Shown here: positions 17,844 through 28,734 of the stretch, one piece after another
Position numbering within the stretch: the first letter of the stretch is position 1
Layout: each line of letters starts with the position of its first letter
Origin: Cohaesibacter intestini
GTDB lineage: Bacteria > Pseudomonadota > Alphaproteobacteria > Rhizobiales > Cohaesibacteraceae
Length of the DNA stretch: 64,000 bases
Assembly (NCBI RefSeq): GCF_003324485.1
Contig: NZ_QODK01000002.1
Coordinates: 992,001 to 1,056,000, forward strand
Direction of reading: 5' to 3'
Program-made: the position numbers and the translations under genes
Notes under the pieces: model-generated
Databases searched by the model: none
Told to the model about the DNA's origin: nothing
Seen by the model: only the letters and a program-made list of their open reading frames with translations

Positions 17844-19496
17844 TTAGCGGGAGAAAGGCTTGTATTGCACGCGTTTTGGATTGACCGCATCTGGTCCGAG
17901 ACGGCGAATCTTGTCCTTCTCGTAATCCTCGAAGTTACCTTCAAACCATTCCACATGGCTGTCGCCTTCAAAGGCCATCATGTGCGTTGCAAGACGGTCA
18001 AGGAACATACGATCGTGGCTGATGACCACGGCGCAACCGGCAAAATCCTCCAGCGCATCCTCGAGCGCGGCAAGGGTTTCGGTGTCCAGATCGTTGGTCG
18101 GCTCATCGAGCAGTAGCACATTGGCGCCCGATTTCAACACTTTGGCAAGATGCACCCGGTTCCGCTGACCGCCAGACAGGGAGCCAACTTTCTGCTGCTG
18201 ATCGCCACCCTTGAAATTGAAGGCGGAGCAATAGGCGCGGCTGTTCATCTCGCGCTTGCCAAGCTTGATGATATCATCTCCACCGGAAATCTCTTCCCAG
18301 ACGGTCTTGTCGGCATCCAGCGCATCGCGGGACTGGTCAACATAGCCCAGATGAACCGTCTCGCCCAGACGCAAGGCGCCTTCGTCAGGCTGTTCCTGAC
18401 CGGTCAACATCTTGAACAGGGTGGTTTTGCCCACGCCGTTCGGACCGATCACGCCAACAATGCCGCCCGGTGGCAGTTTGAAATCAAGCCCATCGATCAG
18501 CAGACGATCTGCGAAGCCTTTTTTGAGGCCTTCGGCTTCAATCACCACATCTCCCAAACGCTCTCCGGGTGGAATGATAATCTGGGCCGTGCCCGGCGCA
18601 CGCTCTTCGTTGCGCTTGAGCAATTCATCATAGGCCTTGATACGCGCCTTGGACTTGGCCTGACGGGCTTTCGGGCTTGCGGCAATCCATTCCTGCTCGC
18701 GAGACAGGGCACGCTGGCGGGCGGCCTCTTCGCGGCCTTCCTGTGCCAGACGCTTGGCTTTCGATTGCAGATAGGCGGAATAATTGCCTTCGTAAGGGAT
18801 GCCCGACCCACGGTCGAGTTCGAGGATCCAGCCGGTAACATTGTCAAGGAAGTAGCGATCGTGGGTAATGATCAGCACGGCGCCCTTGAAGTCCCGCAGA
18901 TGCTTTTCAAGCCAATGCACGGTTTCCGCATCCAGATGGTTGGTCGGCTCATCGAGCAGCAGCAAGTCAGGCTCGGCCAGGAGCAGCTTGCACAAGGCCA
19001 CGCGGCGCTTCTCACCACCCGACAGGACGGAAACATCGGCATCCGAGGGAGGACAGCGCAACGCATCCATTGCCATCTCGACCTGACTTTCCAGATCCCA
19101 GAGATTCTGACTATCGATAATGTCCTGAAGCTGAGCGCCCTCATCCGCGGTTTCGTCGGAATAATTCATCATCAGCTCATTGTAACGATCCAGAATGGCC
19201 TGTTTCTCGGCCACACCTTCCATCACATTGCCCAGCACATCCTTGCTTTCGTCCAGCATCGGTTCCTGTGGCAGATAGCCGATCTTGGCACCGTCTGCGG
19301 CCCAGGCCTCACCGGTAAATTCCTTGTCGAGACCGGCCATGATCCGCAGGATGGTGGATTTACCGGCCCCGTTCGGGCCGAGGATGCCGATTTTGGCGTC
19401 CGGGTAGAAGGAGAGATGGATATTGTCCAACACCTTCTTGCCGCCGCTATAGGTCTTGGAAAGACCATGCATGTGATAGATAAACTGTCGAGCCAT
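17844..19496 (-). CDS. ettA: Energy-dependent translational throttle protein EttA (ABC-F)
   Basis: The 550-aa protein has two ABC ATPase domains without membrane segments. Walker A motifs GPNGAGKST and GPNGVGKTT, signatures [15 protein letters not shown] and [15 protein letters not shown], and an arm domain in the first half define an ABC-F protein close to EttA. EttA binds the ribosomal E site and couples first peptide-bond formation to the ATP/ADP ratio. A run of 12 G lies 20 bases upstream of its start. Confidence 0.95.
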   Translation of the reverse strand: MARQFIYHMHGLSKTYSGGKKVLDNIHLSFYPDAKIGILGPNGAGKSTILRIMAGLDKEFTGEAWAADGAKIGYLPQEPMLDESKDVLGNVMEGVAEKQAILDRYNELMMNYSDETADEGAQLQDIIDSQNLWDLESQVEMAMDALRCPPSDADVSVLSGGEKRRVALCKLLLAEPDLLLLDEPTNHLDAETVHWLEKHLRDFKGAVLIITHDRYFLDNVTGWILELDRGSGIPYEGNYSAYLQSKAKRLAQEGREEAARQRALSREQEWIAASPKARQAKSKARIKAYDELLKRNEERAPGTAQIIIPPGERLGDVVIEAEGLKKGFADRLLIDGLDFKLPPGGIVGVIGPNGVGKTTLFKMLTGQEQPDEGALRLGETVHLGYVDQSRDALDADKTVWEEISGGDDIIKLGKREMNSRAYCSAFNFKGGDQQQKVGSLSGGQRNRVHLAKVLKSGANVLLLDEPTNDLDTETLAALEDALEDFAGCAVVISHDRMFLDRLATHMMAFEGDSHVEWFEGNFEDYEKDKIRRLGPDAVNPKRVQYKPFSR

Positions 19497-19516
19497 TCAA
19501 ACGCCACCATTTCAAA

Positions 19517-19528
19517 GGGGGGGGGGGG
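19517..19528. repeat. Twelve-G homopolymer tract upstream of ettA
   Basis: Twelve consecutive G on the plus strand (C in the ettA leader) end 20 bases before the ettA ATG. Such tracts slip easily in replication or sequencing. Confidence 0.85.
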
Positions 19529-19708
19529 AAATCAGAGTTGCCCCGTTTTAATGGGCCAAGAGGCGGGTTTCAATCCCCTTTCCCCCTTTCATGAAGGAAC
19601 GATGCTCGACTATCGGCCATTCGCCCATGCCAGATCAAGCATAGGCCGGCCCGCAAAGCAGGCGCAGCCAGAAAGAATCGGCAGGATTGGTCGAGGGAGT
19701 GCCGTCTT

Positions 19709-20626
19709 TTACGACGCCTCCCGGAGTTCTTCCTCATGATGGAAGCAATTGCGACCGGACTTTTTACTCATGTAAAGCTGGGCATCGGCGCGGGCCATCA
19801 CATCACAGGCATGATCACCGAACCGAGACATAGCCCCCCCCACCGAAGCGGTGAAGGAAACGGTCTCCCCGTCAAGCTCGATCCATGATTCCCTGAGCAG
19901 CAGAACCAGCCTTTTTCCAACAGCAACCAGCCCTCCCTCCGAGATATTGGGCAGAAAGACGACAAATTCATCACCGCCCCAGCGACAAGCGACATCGGTC
20001 GGCCTGAGCGTCGCGATCAAGGTGCTTGATACAGCCTTGATCACCCGGTCTCCAACATCGTGCCCCCAACGATCATTGACGCTTTTGAAATTGTCGATAT
20101 CAACATAGAGCACCCCGAACGGCACCTTGTTCTGCCGCCATGCATTGCCGAAGCCGTTCAGAGAAATGTCTGCCTGACGCCGATTGCCAATGCCGGTCAG
20201 CGGATCGGTCACAGTGGCCTGACGCAGTGCCTCGACCTCGGAGCTGATTGCCATTGTATGACTGCGATCTGAAAAAATCTCGACAGAGCCGACAATCTTG
20301 CCCTCTTCATCACGCATTGGCAGCGAACGGATACTCACCGGCACCCGATGCCCGTCCTTGTGATGCATGAAGACATTGACGTTGCGCGATTCTCCATCGC
20401 GCATGCATCCAGCCAAAGGGCACCCTCTTCGGCACAAATTGCGACCATTCTCATCCACATGGTTGAGTGTATTGTCCGCACAGCGCTTGCCGAGCATTTC
20501 CTCGGCTGTATATCCACTCAATTGCTCAGCGGCCTTGTTCCAGTAAAGCACCTCGCGACGACGGTTGACGAAATAGATGCCGTCATTGAGTGAATCCAAG
20601 ATATCCTTGTAAAATGACTCATTCAT
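19709..20626 (-). CDS. PAS-GGDEF diguanylate cyclase
   Basis: The 305-aa protein has a PAS sensor (about 1-120, LNDGIYFVNRRREVLYWN), a PAC-like cysteine-rich stretch (NLCRRGCPLAGC), and a GGDEF domain with an intact active site RWGGDEF. An inhibitory RxxD site (RPTD) sits five residues before it. It should make cyclic di-GMP with product inhibition. The start at MNESFYKDIL is preferred to the upstream frame to 20659. The Cys cluster in PAS might bind metal or sense redox. Confidence 0.9.
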   Translation of the reverse strand: MNESFYKDILDSLNDGIYFVNRRREVLYWNKAAEQLSGYTAEEMLGKRCADNTLNHVDENGRNLCRRGCPLAGCMRDGESRNVNVFMHHKDGHRVPVSIRSLPMRDEEGKIVGSVEIFSDRSHTMAISSEVEALRQATVTDPLTGIGNRRQADISLNGFGNAWRQNKVPFGVLYVDIDNFKSVNDRWGHDVGDRVIKAVSSTLIATLRPTDVACRWGGDEFVVFLPNISEGGLVAVGKRLVLLLRESWIELDGETVSFTASVGGAMSRFGDHACDVMARADAQLYMSKKSGRNCFHHEEELREAS

Positions 20627-20955
20627 AACATGTCTATGCTGCCATCGGTCGACTGCCACAATTGAACAGATCTGGGCCGAACGGCATTACCCCCACAATG
20701 CAGAATAAATGGCGTTTCTAATTAATCCTTTAATCGCGTGCAACGCAAAAGCATGAAACCAATTGTTGAGTTAATAAAAACTTGCGACAAATTGTCCCTA
20801 ATAGACCAGATGGTTAAAGAAAACTATTACCCCAAATCCACCGATGCCAAGCGCGCCTGCGCCCTCTGGTTAAAGCCAGAAGCCTTACAAGATGTAAATT
20901 TTTGAAGCGGTAGTTTTTAAGCTTTACACCAAAGACAAGCACCACACCGCAAGGC

Positions 20956-21669
20956 CTAACCCAGCGCCAGCCAATCAATTTCGCTTCGACCATGGTCGCT
21001 CAAAAAGCCGTTGGCGCGGGAGAAGCAGCGCGATCCAAGAAAGGCATCAAAGTCCAAACCGGCCTTACGTGCCCCCAAAGGACTCGGGTGAGAGGTCCGA
21101 ACAACGCAGTGCCTGTTTTCATCGATGGCCGCAGCAAGTTTGTGGCTATGCTTGCCCCAGGCAAGAAACACCACCGGATCAGTTTTCTCATTGACCACGT
21201 CCAGCACAGCGGCGGTAAAGTCTTCCCATCCCTTCTTGGCATGAGAAGCGGCCTCTCCTTGGCGAAGCGTCAGGCAACTATTCAGCATCAGCACCCCTTG
21301 CGCTGCCCAACCGCGCAAATCTCCATGCAGCGGCACATCAAGACCGCAATCTTGAGACAATTCCTTATAGATATTGTTGAGCGAACGGGGCGGCTTGATC
21401 CCAGGCGAGACGGAAAAGGATAGTCCCATTGCATGCGGCACGTCCCCTTCCAAGCCCGGATAAGGGTCTTGTCCCGTGATCACCACCCGCACAGAGGCCA
21501 GTGACGTTTGCTTCAGGGCATTCAGCCGCAATCCCCGATGTGGCAAAATCCGATAGCCCCTTTCTTCCTCACAAAGCCAGGCTTCAAGTGCTTCAAGACG
21601 CCCATGCTGGTCGCGCAACGCCTCGTACCAATCACCACAGGCACGCAGTTCATCCAGCAAAGTTTCCAT
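20956..21669 (-). CDS. ung: Uracil-DNA glycosylase, family 1
   Basis: The 237-aa protein has the catalytic water-activating motif GQDPYPG, LLMLNSCLT-like strand (VLMLNSCLT), and the minor-groove loop HPSPLGARKAG. It removes uracil from DNA in base-excision repair. The usual HPSPLS serine is replaced by glycine, which may change kinetics but is seen in some bacteria. Confidence 0.93.
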   Translation of the reverse strand: METLLDELRACGDWYEALRDQHGRLEALEAWLCEEERGYRILPHRGLRLNALKQTSLASVRVVITGQDPYPGLEGDVPHAMGLSFSVSPGIKPPRSLNNIYKELSQDCGLDVPLHGDLRGWAAQGVLMLNSCLTLRQGEAASHAKKGWEDFTAAVLDVVNEKTDPVVFLAWGKHSHKLAAAIDENRHCVVRTSHPSPLGARKAGLDFDAFLGSRCFSRANGFLSDHGRSEIDWLALG

Positions 21670-21767
21670 CTGTCTCTCCCAAACTTGTCTCTGACCCTTC
21701 GCCTCTCAATAAACAACCCACACTCTCCCCGCAATCGCCTGGCCGTCAAACCACAGCCCATAAATTC

Positions 21768-21783
21768 AATCAATCGATTGATT
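21768..21783. promoter_or_regulatory. Palindromic operator upstream of the CecR-like repressor gene
   Basis: AATCAATCGATTGATT is a perfect 16-bp palindrome lying 57 bases before the repressor start codon, in AT-rich promoter DNA. TetR proteins bind such dyads, so this is the likely autoregulatory operator of the downstream operon. Confidence 0.65.
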
Positions 21784-21840
21784 AATTTTTCAATTAGGTC
21801 TATTCTGGATCCCGAAACCCACATTCAATGAGCATCCAAC

Positions 21841-22494
21841 ATGGCGCAGGAACGATCGATCCAAACCAGACAGGCCCTGATCAAGGCAGCTTTCCAGCTG
21901 TTCGGAGAAAAAGGATTTGCCGCAACGTCCACCCGCGAACTTGCCGCGGCGGCAGGCACGAATGTCGCCTCGATCCCCTATCACTTCGGCAGCAAGGCTG
22001 GTTTGAAAATGGCCTGTGCCGACATCATCATCGAGCATATGACCCGGTTGCGTCAGGAACCGAGCGTCCAAGCCCTGCCAGACATCATTCAAACAGCCGA
22101 GACCACCTTCGAAAAACTGTTTCTGCGTCAGGCCTATATCCTGCTCAGCCTGCAAGAGGCTGAGCCGATGATCCGTTTTCTGTTCAGAGAAGCCCATGAA
22201 CAGAGCGATGTCTTCGATCACATCTACAACACGCTGTTCCGCCCCCTGTTGGAATTCTTATTGAGCCACTGGGTCGAAGCCATCGGCGCGGAGCCGCACG
22301 TCGCCGAAGAGGAATCCACCCGCATCACCCTCTTCTCGATCATCTCACAAATTGCCTATTTCCGGATCGCCCAGCCGATTGTTGCCCGCCACTTGAACTG
22401 GCACGGCTATAACCGCGAGGAAGCACTCGCTGTCCTGTCTGTCCTGCAAACCAACATTCGCGCCATCATTGCCGCCCACAGGAGCGCATCATGA
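21841..22494 (+). CDS. TetR-family repressor, CecR/YbiH type
   Basis: The 217-aa protein has an N-terminal HTH (about 10-55, ALIKAAFQLFGEKGFAATSTRELA, IPYHFGSKAGL) and a C-terminal domain with MIRFLFREAHEQSDVFDHIYNTLFRPLL, typical of the CecR/DUF1956 group. In E. coli CecR controls the ybhGFSR exporter and affects resistance to cefoperazone and chloramphenicol. Here it begins an operon of similar type, overlapping hlyD by four bases. The ligand is unknown. Confidence 0.87.
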   Translation: MAQERSIQTRQALIKAAFQLFGEKGFAATSTRELAAAAGTNVASIPYHFGSKAGLKMACADIIIEHMTRLRQEPSVQALPDIIQTAETTFEKLFLRQAYILLSLQEAEPMIRFLFREAHEQSDVFDHIYNTLFRPLLEFLLSHWVEAIGAEPHVAEEESTRITLFSIISQIAYFRIAQPIVARHLNWHGYNREEALAVLSVLQTNIRAIIAAHRSAS

Positions 22495-23450
22495 CCTTTC
22501 TTTGCTCCATCCCGTTTCTGAGCCTGCTCTTCAATGCCTGCCTGCCGCCTGCACCTTTGGCCACCGGCTATGTCGAGGGCGATTATGTGCTGATCGCCCC
22601 GATTGAAACGGCTCAGATCGCCGCCATTCCGGTCAAGCGCGGCGAAAGAGTGGCCTTTGACCAGCCCTTGGCTATGCTCGAACGCCGTGACGCGGAAATT
22701 GCAGTCGCCGAAGCCGAAGCCACCATCGCACAGGCCCGCAGCAAGCTGGCAAACCTGAACAGAGGGGCGCGGCCCGAAAAGATCGCCACCCTGCAAGCCT
22801 CCATCGCGGCGGCCCAGTTCAGCGCCGAAGAAGCCAAACGCGACATGGACCGCCAGCAAAAACTGATGGAAAAGGGCACGGTGTCGAAAAGCAAGTTCGA
22901 TTCTGCCCACACTTCCTATGATGTCGCAAAAGCCAAGGTCGAAGAGCTGAAAGCCAACCTCGCCTATACCAAGCTACCCGCCCGCGAGGACGAAATCGCC
23001 GCCGCCAAAGCCAGCGTCAAACAGGCCGAAGCCGCGCTTGAAAAAGCCGAATGGCGCCTGCGCAAACGCACGCTCAAAGCCAGCCAGACTGGCATCATCG
23101 TCGATATCATCCGCGATCTGAGTGAAGTCGCAGGCCCGCAAGCCCCGATCCTGTCACTGCTGCCCGACAATGGCACCAAATTGCGCCTCTATCTACCTGA
23201 AAAAGACCTTGCCTCGATCAAGGTCGGCAGCCAACTTGATGTTGAATGCGATGGTTGCAAAAACCCCGGCAAGGCGATCGTCAATTACATTTCGGACGGC
23301 CCGGAATTCACGCCTCCGGTCATCTATTCCCTCGAAAATCGCCAAAAGCTGGTCTATCAGATCGAGGCACGCCCGGCTCCTGGTTCAGACCTCAAGCCCG
23401 GCCAAATCGTCTCGGTGCGGCTTGCGCCATCCCCAGCATCAGCGAAGTGA
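22491..23450 (+). CDS. HlyD-family membrane fusion protein, YbhG-like
   Basis: The 319-aa protein has an N-terminal membrane anchor or possible lipoprotein signal (LLFNAC near residue 17), a lipoyl-like domain, a long coiled-coil hairpin (about 65-190, rich in A/E/K/Q) and a beta-barrel. It would bridge the inner membrane ABC complex to the outer membrane. ATGA overlap with the repressor gene and 10-base spacing to the ATPase show one operon. Confidence 0.87.
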   Translation: MTFLCSIPFLSLLFNACLPPAPLATGYVEGDYVLIAPIETAQIAAIPVKRGERVAFDQPLAMLERRDAEIAVAEAEATIAQARSKLANLNRGARPEKIATLQASIAAAQFSAEEAKRDMDRQQKLMEKGTVSKSKFDSAHTSYDVAKAKVEELKANLAYTKLPAREDEIAAAKASVKQAEAALEKAEWRLRKRTLKASQTGIIVDIIRDLSEVAGPQAPILSLLPDNGTKLRLYLPEKDLASIKVGSQLDVECDGCKNPGKAIVNYISDGPEFTPPVIYSLENRQKLVYQIEARPAPGSDLKPGQIVSVRLAPSPASAK

Positions 23451-23460
23451 GGAGAGCGGC

Positions 23461-24402
23461 ATGAAAGCCATTGATGTTCGCAATCTCGTCAAACGCTTTG
23501 GTGACAAGACCGTCGTCAACAATGTCTCCTTGTCCGTCGATCAGGGAGAGATTTCCGGTTTTCTCGGACCCAATGGCTCGGGCAAGACAACCACCATTCG
23601 CGTGATGTGCGGCCTGCTCACCCCCGATGAGGGCGAAGGCACTGTGCTTGGCTTCGACTTGCACGACGATCAGCTGAAAATCAAACGGCAGGTTGGATAT
23701 ATGACGCAGAAATTCTCCTTCTATACCGACCTGACAATTGAGGAAAATCTCTACTTTGTCGCCCGGCTTTATGGCCTCAGCCCGGCCCGTGACCATGTCC
23801 GCGATACGCTGGAAAATCTCGGCCTCACATCACGCAAGCATCAATTGGCGGGGCTTTTGTCCGGCGGCTGGAAACAGCGCCTGGCGCTCGCTGCCTGCAT
23901 CATGCACAAACCAAAACTGTTGCTGCTTGATGAGCCGACCGCAGGCGTTGACCCCAAGGCACGACGAGAATTTTGGGATGAAATCCACACGCTGGCCGCC
24001 GATGGCATGACCGTGATGGTCTCCACCCATTATATGGACGAGGCCGAACGGTGCCACCGGATCAATTACATCGCCTATGGCACCCTGCTCACCTCAGGCA
24101 CCGTGCAGGAAGTGGTGGCCGAAGCAGGTCTGCATACCTTCATCCTGTCGGGTAAAAATGCCCTGATGGCTGCCAAGGCCCTGCAACAGATCGACGGCGT
24201 CGATCAGGTCGCCCCCTTTGGCAATGATCTGCATGTGGTTGGCAAAGACAAAGTCAAACTCGAGCAGATCGTCCGCCAGACCGCCAGCCGGTTCGACATC
24301 AGCGCCGCCGCCGGAGAAACGACCTTGGAGGATGTTTTCATCCAATATATGAGCCAGTCGACCGACAATATGGCCGACAACAAACAAGGAGAGCGGTCAT
24401 GA
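23461..24402 (+). CDS. ABC transporter ATPase (YbhF-like, single domain)
   Basis: The 313-aa protein has Walker A GPNGSGKTT, signature LSGGWKQRLALAA, Walker [14 protein letters not shown], and a C-terminal extension of about 80 residues as in drug/ABC-2 exporters. GAGGAGAG precedes the ATG. The gene overlaps the permease by four bases (ATGA). E. coli YbhF has two ATPase domains; here one is visible. Confidence 0.9.
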   Translation: MKAIDVRNLVKRFGDKTVVNNVSLSVDQGEISGFLGPNGSGKTTTIRVMCGLLTPDEGEGTVLGFDLHDDQLKIKRQVGYMTQKFSFYTDLTIEENLYFVARLYGLSPARDHVRDTLENLGLTSRKHQLAGLLSGGWKQRLALAACIMHKPKLLLLDEPTAGVDPKARREFWDEIHTLAADGMTVMVSTHYMDEAERCHRINYIAYGTLLTSGTVQEVVAEAGLHTFILSGKNALMAAKALQQIDGVDQVAPFGNDLHVVGKDKVKLEQIVRQTASRFDISAAAGETTLEDVFIQYMSQSTDNMADNKQGERS

Positions 24403-25523
24403 ACCACTATTTCTCCTTTTCCCGTCTCTATGCCCTGCTGGCCAAGGAAGTCACCCAGATGATGCGCGACCGCATCACCTTTGCCATGATGATTGGCATC
24501 CCGCTCATCCAGCTCGCTCTGTTTGGCTTTGCCATCAACACCGACCCCAAACAATTGCCCGCAGCGCTCGTCACCACCTCGCAGGATCAATTCACCCGCG
24601 CCATGGTTTCGGCACTCGAAGTCACCGATTATTACCGCTTTGACCATGTGGTCAGCTCCCATCTTGAGGCCAGCCGCCTGATGGAAGAGGGGCGTGTTTC
24701 CTTCATCGTCACCATTCCGTCCGATTTCTCCAGACGGGTGCTGAAAGGCGATCACCCACAAATCCTGATCGAGGCTGACGCCACCGACCCGGCGGCCTCC
24801 TCCGGCGCGGTCTCCACATTGACGACGGTCGCCAAACAGGCTTTTCAGCGTGAACTGGGCAGGGTTGAATCGGACGCGTCCAACATCGATATCGTCGTCC
24901 ATCGCCGCTACAATCCCGAAGGCATCACCCAATATAACATCGTGCCGGGGTTGCTCGGTGTCATTCTCCAGCTGATCATGGTGATGATGACCTCGATGGC
25001 GCTGACCCGCGAGGTCGAACGCGGCACGATGGAAAATCTCCTCGCCATGCCCGCCACGCCATTTGAAATCATGCTCGGCAAGATTATGCCCTATCTGGCG
25101 GTCGGCGCGGTGCAGGTGACAGTGGTGCTGGTCGCCGCCAAAACCCTGTTCAGCGTGCCCTTTGTCGGCTCCCTCTGGCTGTTGTTGCTCGGAGTCTTCA
25201 TTTTCATCTGTTCGCTGGTGCTGATTGGTTATGCCATCTCGACAGTCGCCGGCAGCCAGATGCAGGCGATGCAAATGAGCTTCTTCTTCTTTCTGCCCTC
25301 TTTGCTTTTGTCCGGCTTCATGTTCCCCTTCAAGGGCATGCCGGGCTGGGCGCAAGTGATTGGCGAGATTTTCCCCCTGACCCATTTCCTGCGGCTGGTG
25401 CGCGGTATCATGCTCAAAGGGGCCGATATCCATGCCATGCGCGCCCCCTTGATCGCGCTTCTCATCTTCACGATAGCGCTTTCGGCCATTGCCTTATTGC
25501 GCTTCCGCAAGACGCTGGATTGA
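24399..25523 (+). CDS. ABC-2 type permease (YbhS/YbhR-like)
   Basis: The 374-aa protein has an N-terminal membrane helix (about 28-50), a large periplasmic domain, and five C-terminal helices with the ABC-2 motif [25 protein letters not shown]. It would form a homodimer with the ATPase and HlyD protein. In E. coli two permeases are used; only one is seen. Confidence 0.9.
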   Translation: MNHYFSFSRLYALLAKEVTQMMRDRITFAMMIGIPLIQLALFGFAINTDPKQLPAALVTTSQDQFTRAMVSALEVTDYYRFDHVVSSHLEASRLMEEGRVSFIVTIPSDFSRRVLKGDHPQILIEADATDPAASSGAVSTLTTVAKQAFQRELGRVESDASNIDIVVHRRYNPEGITQYNIVPGLLGVILQLIMVMMTSMALTREVERGTMENLLAMPATPFEIMLGKIMPYLAVGAVQVTVVLVAAKTLFSVPFVGSLWLLLLGVFIFICSLVLIGYAISTVAGSQMQAMQMSFFFFLPSLLLSGFMFPFKGMPGWAQVIGEIFPLTHFLRLVRGIMLKGADIHAMRAPLIALLIFTIALSAIALLRFRKTLD

Positions 25524-25606
25524 TCCTTACCACTGGAAGTCGCAGCCAGACGGTCTTATATTCAAGCCACTGCAATATCCTTTCCCTCGTGCGAAAGAGC
25601 CAAGAC

Positions 25607-26329
25607 ATGTCGATGAGCCAACCCGTCTCTTGGGCCTTCAAGACAACGGGCCTGACCAAAGTCTATGGGGAAGGCAACGCCGCCGTTCATGCCTTGCGCG
25701 GGGTCGATCTCGAAATCCCCAATGGCGAAATGGTCGTTCTGCTGGGTGCATCCGGCAGCGGCAAATCCACCTTGCTGAATATTGTCGGCGGTCTGGATCG
25801 CGCCACCGATGGCACGGTTTTGTTTCAAGACCTCGACTTGACCGCCCTGTCCGATGACCGCCTCACCCTCTATCGCCGCGATCATGTGGGCTTTGTCTTC
25901 CAGTTTTATAATTTGATGCCCAGTCTGACTGCGTATGAGAATGTCCAGCTGGTCACCGAAATCGCCGAAGACCCGATGGAGCCGGATGAAGCCTTGGCCC
26001 TTGTTGGCCTCGCCGACCGGGCTCATCATTTCCCGGCCCAATTGTCCGGCGGTGAGCAGCAACGGGTCGCCATTGCCCGGGCCATCGCCAAAAAGCCCAA
26101 TGTGCTCTTTTGCGACGAACCCACTGGGGCGCTCGACAGCACCACGGGCCGGGTGGTGCTGGAAGTGCTGCGCGACGTCAATGAACGGCTCGGCGCAACG
26201 CTTCTGATCGTCACCCATGCCGCCAACACCGCCGCCATGGCCGACCGGGTGGTGCATTTTGCCGACGGGCAAATCCGCGAAGTGGTGGTCAATCAGACCA
26301 AACTCACCCCCGACCAGATCGAATGGTAG
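25607..26329 (+). CDS. ABC transporter ATPase, LolD/MacB type
   Basis: The 240-aa protein has Walker [10 protein letters not shown], the MacB-family [16 protein letters not shown], signature [15 protein letters not shown] and Walker [13 protein letters not shown]. It starts a second export module 83 bases after the first, with no terminator seen between. The start is ATG 25607 (AAAGAG upstream). Confidence 0.9.
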   Translation: MSMSQPVSWAFKTTGLTKVYGEGNAAVHALRGVDLEIPNGEMVVLLGASGSGKSTLLNIVGGLDRATDGTVLFQDLDLTALSDDRLTLYRRDHVGFVFQFYNLMPSLTAYENVQLVTEIAEDPMEPDEALALVGLADRAHHFPAQLSGGEQQRVAIARAIAKKPNVLFCDEPTGALDSTTGRVVLEVLRDVNERLGATLLIVTHAANTAAMADRVVHFADGQIREVVVNQTKLTPDQIEW

Positions 26330-26345
26330 GGCGAAAGAGGTGAGG

Positions 26346-28709
26346 ATGTCTCCACTCAACCAAAAGCTGGCACGGGATCTCTGGCGCATGAAGGGGCAGG
26401 CCATTGCCATTGCAGCCGTCATCGCCACCGGCGTCATGCTGCTGGTCATGATGTCGGGCGTTGTCACCTCCCTGTCCGAGACCAAACGCGCCTATTATGA
26501 GCGCAACCGGCTGGCCGACATTTTCGCCCCCGTCAAGCGCGCGCCGCTCCATGTCATCCGCGATCTGGCTGCCCTGCCCGGCATTTCGGTTGCCGAAGGT
26601 CGGGTGACGGGGTCAGCCCTGATCAGCCTTCCGGGCTTGGCGCTTCCCTTGCGTGCCAGCGCCGTTTCCCTGCCCGATGATGGCAAGCCGCGTTTGAATG
26701 AAATTCACCTGACCGATGGCCGCCGCATCAGCCGCGACAATGCCAATGAGATCCTGCTGCTCGAAAGCTTTGCCAAGGCCCATGGCCTCACCCCCGGCGA
26801 TCATCTCTCCGCCACGATGAATGGGGCCCGCCGGTCTTTCCTGATTGTCGGCCTCGCCCAGTCACCGGAATTTCTCTATAGCGTCGCGCCGGGGGAAATG
26901 ATCTCCGACGACAGCCGTTATGGTGTCATCTGGATGAGCCAGACCGCCCTGTCGGCGGCCTATGACATGCAAGGAGCCTTTAACGAAGCCATCCTGTCTC
27001 TGGGCCGCAGCAACAATCTCGCCGACATCCTCGACCGGATCGACCGCATTCTCGACCCCTATGGTGGGCTTGGGGCCTATGGCCTCAAGGACCAGACTTC
27101 GAACCGCTTCATCGCCGAAGAAATCAAGGGCATGGAATCCTCGTCAAAGGTCGTGCCTCCCATTTTTCTCGCGGTCGCAGCTTTCCTGCTCAACATCGTC
27201 ATTTCGCGCATGGTGCAGGCCGAGCGCGAACAGATCGGCCTGATCAAAGCCTTTGGCTACACAAACTGGGAGGTCGGCGGCCATTATTTCAAATTCGTGC
27301 TGGTGATCGCCATCGGCGGCGCTCTGATCGGCTGTTTGGGTGGCATCGCGCTGGGACGTGGCATGCTGACCATGTATCAAGCCTATTATAAATTCCCCAT
27401 TCTGGTCTTCCAGCTCGAACCCGCCGCCTTTGTCACCGCCTTTGCCACCTCCATTCTGGCGGCTTCCGCCGGGGGCCTGTTGGTGTTGCGCACGGTCTTT
27501 GCCTTGACGCCTGCGGTCGCCATGCGCCCGCCAGCGCCAGCGGATTATTCCCGCACCGGACGTTTGGGGGCCAGCCTCAACCGCCTGCTTGATCAGCCAA
27601 GCCGGATGATCCTGCGCCGCCTCACCCGCCAGCCGGGCCGCATGCTTGGCTCGCTCGCGGGCATTTCGGCGGGCATGGCCCTGTCGGTCTCGATGATTTC
27701 CCTGCTGGCAGGGTTCGACAAAACCATGGACCTGACCTTCAATGTCATGGATCGGTCGGAGGTCACCGTCACCTTCACCCATCCGCTCGCCAGCCGCACC
27801 ATTCATGAGCTGCAAAGCATGCCCGGCATCCTGCAGGTCGAGCCGGAGCGCTCGGTCGCCGCCACCCTGCGCCATGGCTTGAACAGCTATCGCGGCGGCA
27901 TCACCGGCCTGATCGAGGACCCAAGGCTCAAACGCGCCGTCGCCCGCGATCTCTCCCCCATCCCCTTGGGGCCGCAAGGCATCGTGCTGTCCAAAGCCCT
28001 CGCCAAAACGCTCGACATTGTGCCGGGGCAAAGCCTGACGGTTGAGATCCTCGAAGGCCGCCGCCCGACACTGACCATCCCCGTCGCCAACATCGCTGAA
28101 AGCCTCATCGGTTCCCCCGCCTATATGCAGCTCGACGCGCTCAATCGCGAGCTGAAAGAACCTTTGCGCATCTCAACGGCTTATTTGCGCATCGACATGA
28201 AACAAAAAGACCGCATCTTCAAGCAACTCAAAGACCGCCCCTATGTCGCCGGAGTCAGCCTCAAATCCGACGCCCGTGCCGCCTTGCAGAAAATGATGGA
28301 TACGGGCGCAGGCTCCACCCGCTATGTCATGCTGGCCATCGCCGCCATCATTACCTTTGGCATCGTCTATAATGCCGCCCGCATCGCTTATGCCGAACGC
28401 CTGCGCGATCTTGCCAGCCTGCGCGTCATGGGCTTCACCCGCGCCGAGGCCGCCTTTGTGCTGCTTGGTGAACTGGGCGTGATCACACTCACCGCCCTGC
28501 CCCTTGGCTCGCTTCTGGGCTATTATCTGGTCTATGCCATGGCAGAAGGCTTCAGCACCGACCTCTATCAGGTCCCCATCATCTTTTCGCCGGCCAGCTA
28601 CGGCACAGCTGCGCTTGCCGTCCTCATGGCTGCGGCTTTTTCCGGCTGGCTGGTAAAACGCGACATCGACCGGGCCGACCTTGTGTCCGCCCTCAAAATC
28701 AGGGAATGA
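26346..28709 (+). CDS. FtsX-like ABC permease with two repeats
   Basis: The 787-aa protein has the layout of duplicated FtsX permeases. An N-terminal helix (about 20-45) is followed by a periplasmic MacB-PCD-like domain, three helices around 260-400, a second N-terminal helix near 440, another periplasmic domain and three C-terminal helices. Together with the adjacent ATPase it should be a mechanotransmission-type exporter. The frame opens upstream to 26217, but GAGGATG marks ATG 26346. Confidence 0.88.
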   Translation: MSPLNQKLARDLWRMKGQAIAIAAVIATGVMLLVMMSGVVTSLSETKRAYYERNRLADIFAPVKRAPLHVIRDLAALPGISVAEGRVTGSALISLPGLALPLRASAVSLPDDGKPRLNEIHLTDGRRISRDNANEILLLESFAKAHGLTPGDHLSATMNGARRSFLIVGLAQSPEFLYSVAPGEMISDDSRYGVIWMSQTALSAAYDMQGAFNEAILSLGRSNNLADILDRIDRILDPYGGLGAYGLKDQTSNRFIAEEIKGMESSSKVVPPIFLAVAAFLLNIVISRMVQAEREQIGLIKAFGYTNWEVGGHYFKFVLVIAIGGALIGCLGGIALGRGMLTMYQAYYKFPILVFQLEPAAFVTAFATSILAASAGGLLVLRTVFALTPAVAMRPPAPADYSRTGRLGASLNRLLDQPSRMILRRLTRQPGRMLGSLAGISAGMALSVSMISLLAGFDKTMDLTFNVMDRSEVTVTFTHPLASRTIHELQSMPGILQVEPERSVAATLRHGLNSYRGGITGLIEDPRLKRAVARDLSPIPLGPQGIVLSKALAKTLDIVPGQSLTVEILEGRRPTLTIPVANIAESLIGSPAYMQLDALNRELKEPLRISTAYLRIDMKQKDRIFKQLKDRPYVAGVSLKSDARAALQKMMDTGAGSTRYVMLAIAAIITFGIVYNAARIAYAERLRDLASLRVMGFTRAEAAFVLLGELGVITLTALPLGSLLGYYLVYAMAEGFSTDLYQVPIIFSPASYGTAALAVLMAAAFSGWLVKRDIDRADLVSALKIRE

Positions 28710-28734
28710 TCCAGTTCACGCTGGGAGTTATCTC

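Noticed and set aside
18150-19739. Plus-strand open frame of 529 codons
   Set aside because: Antisense to ettA; no domain visible.
24204-25433. Minus-strand open frame of 409 codons
   Set aside because: Antisense to the ABC permease and ATPase; very His/Gly-rich product with no family.
25524-25606. Terminator between the two ABC modules
   Set aside because: No stem-loop with a U-run is visible, so the modules may be co-transcribed.
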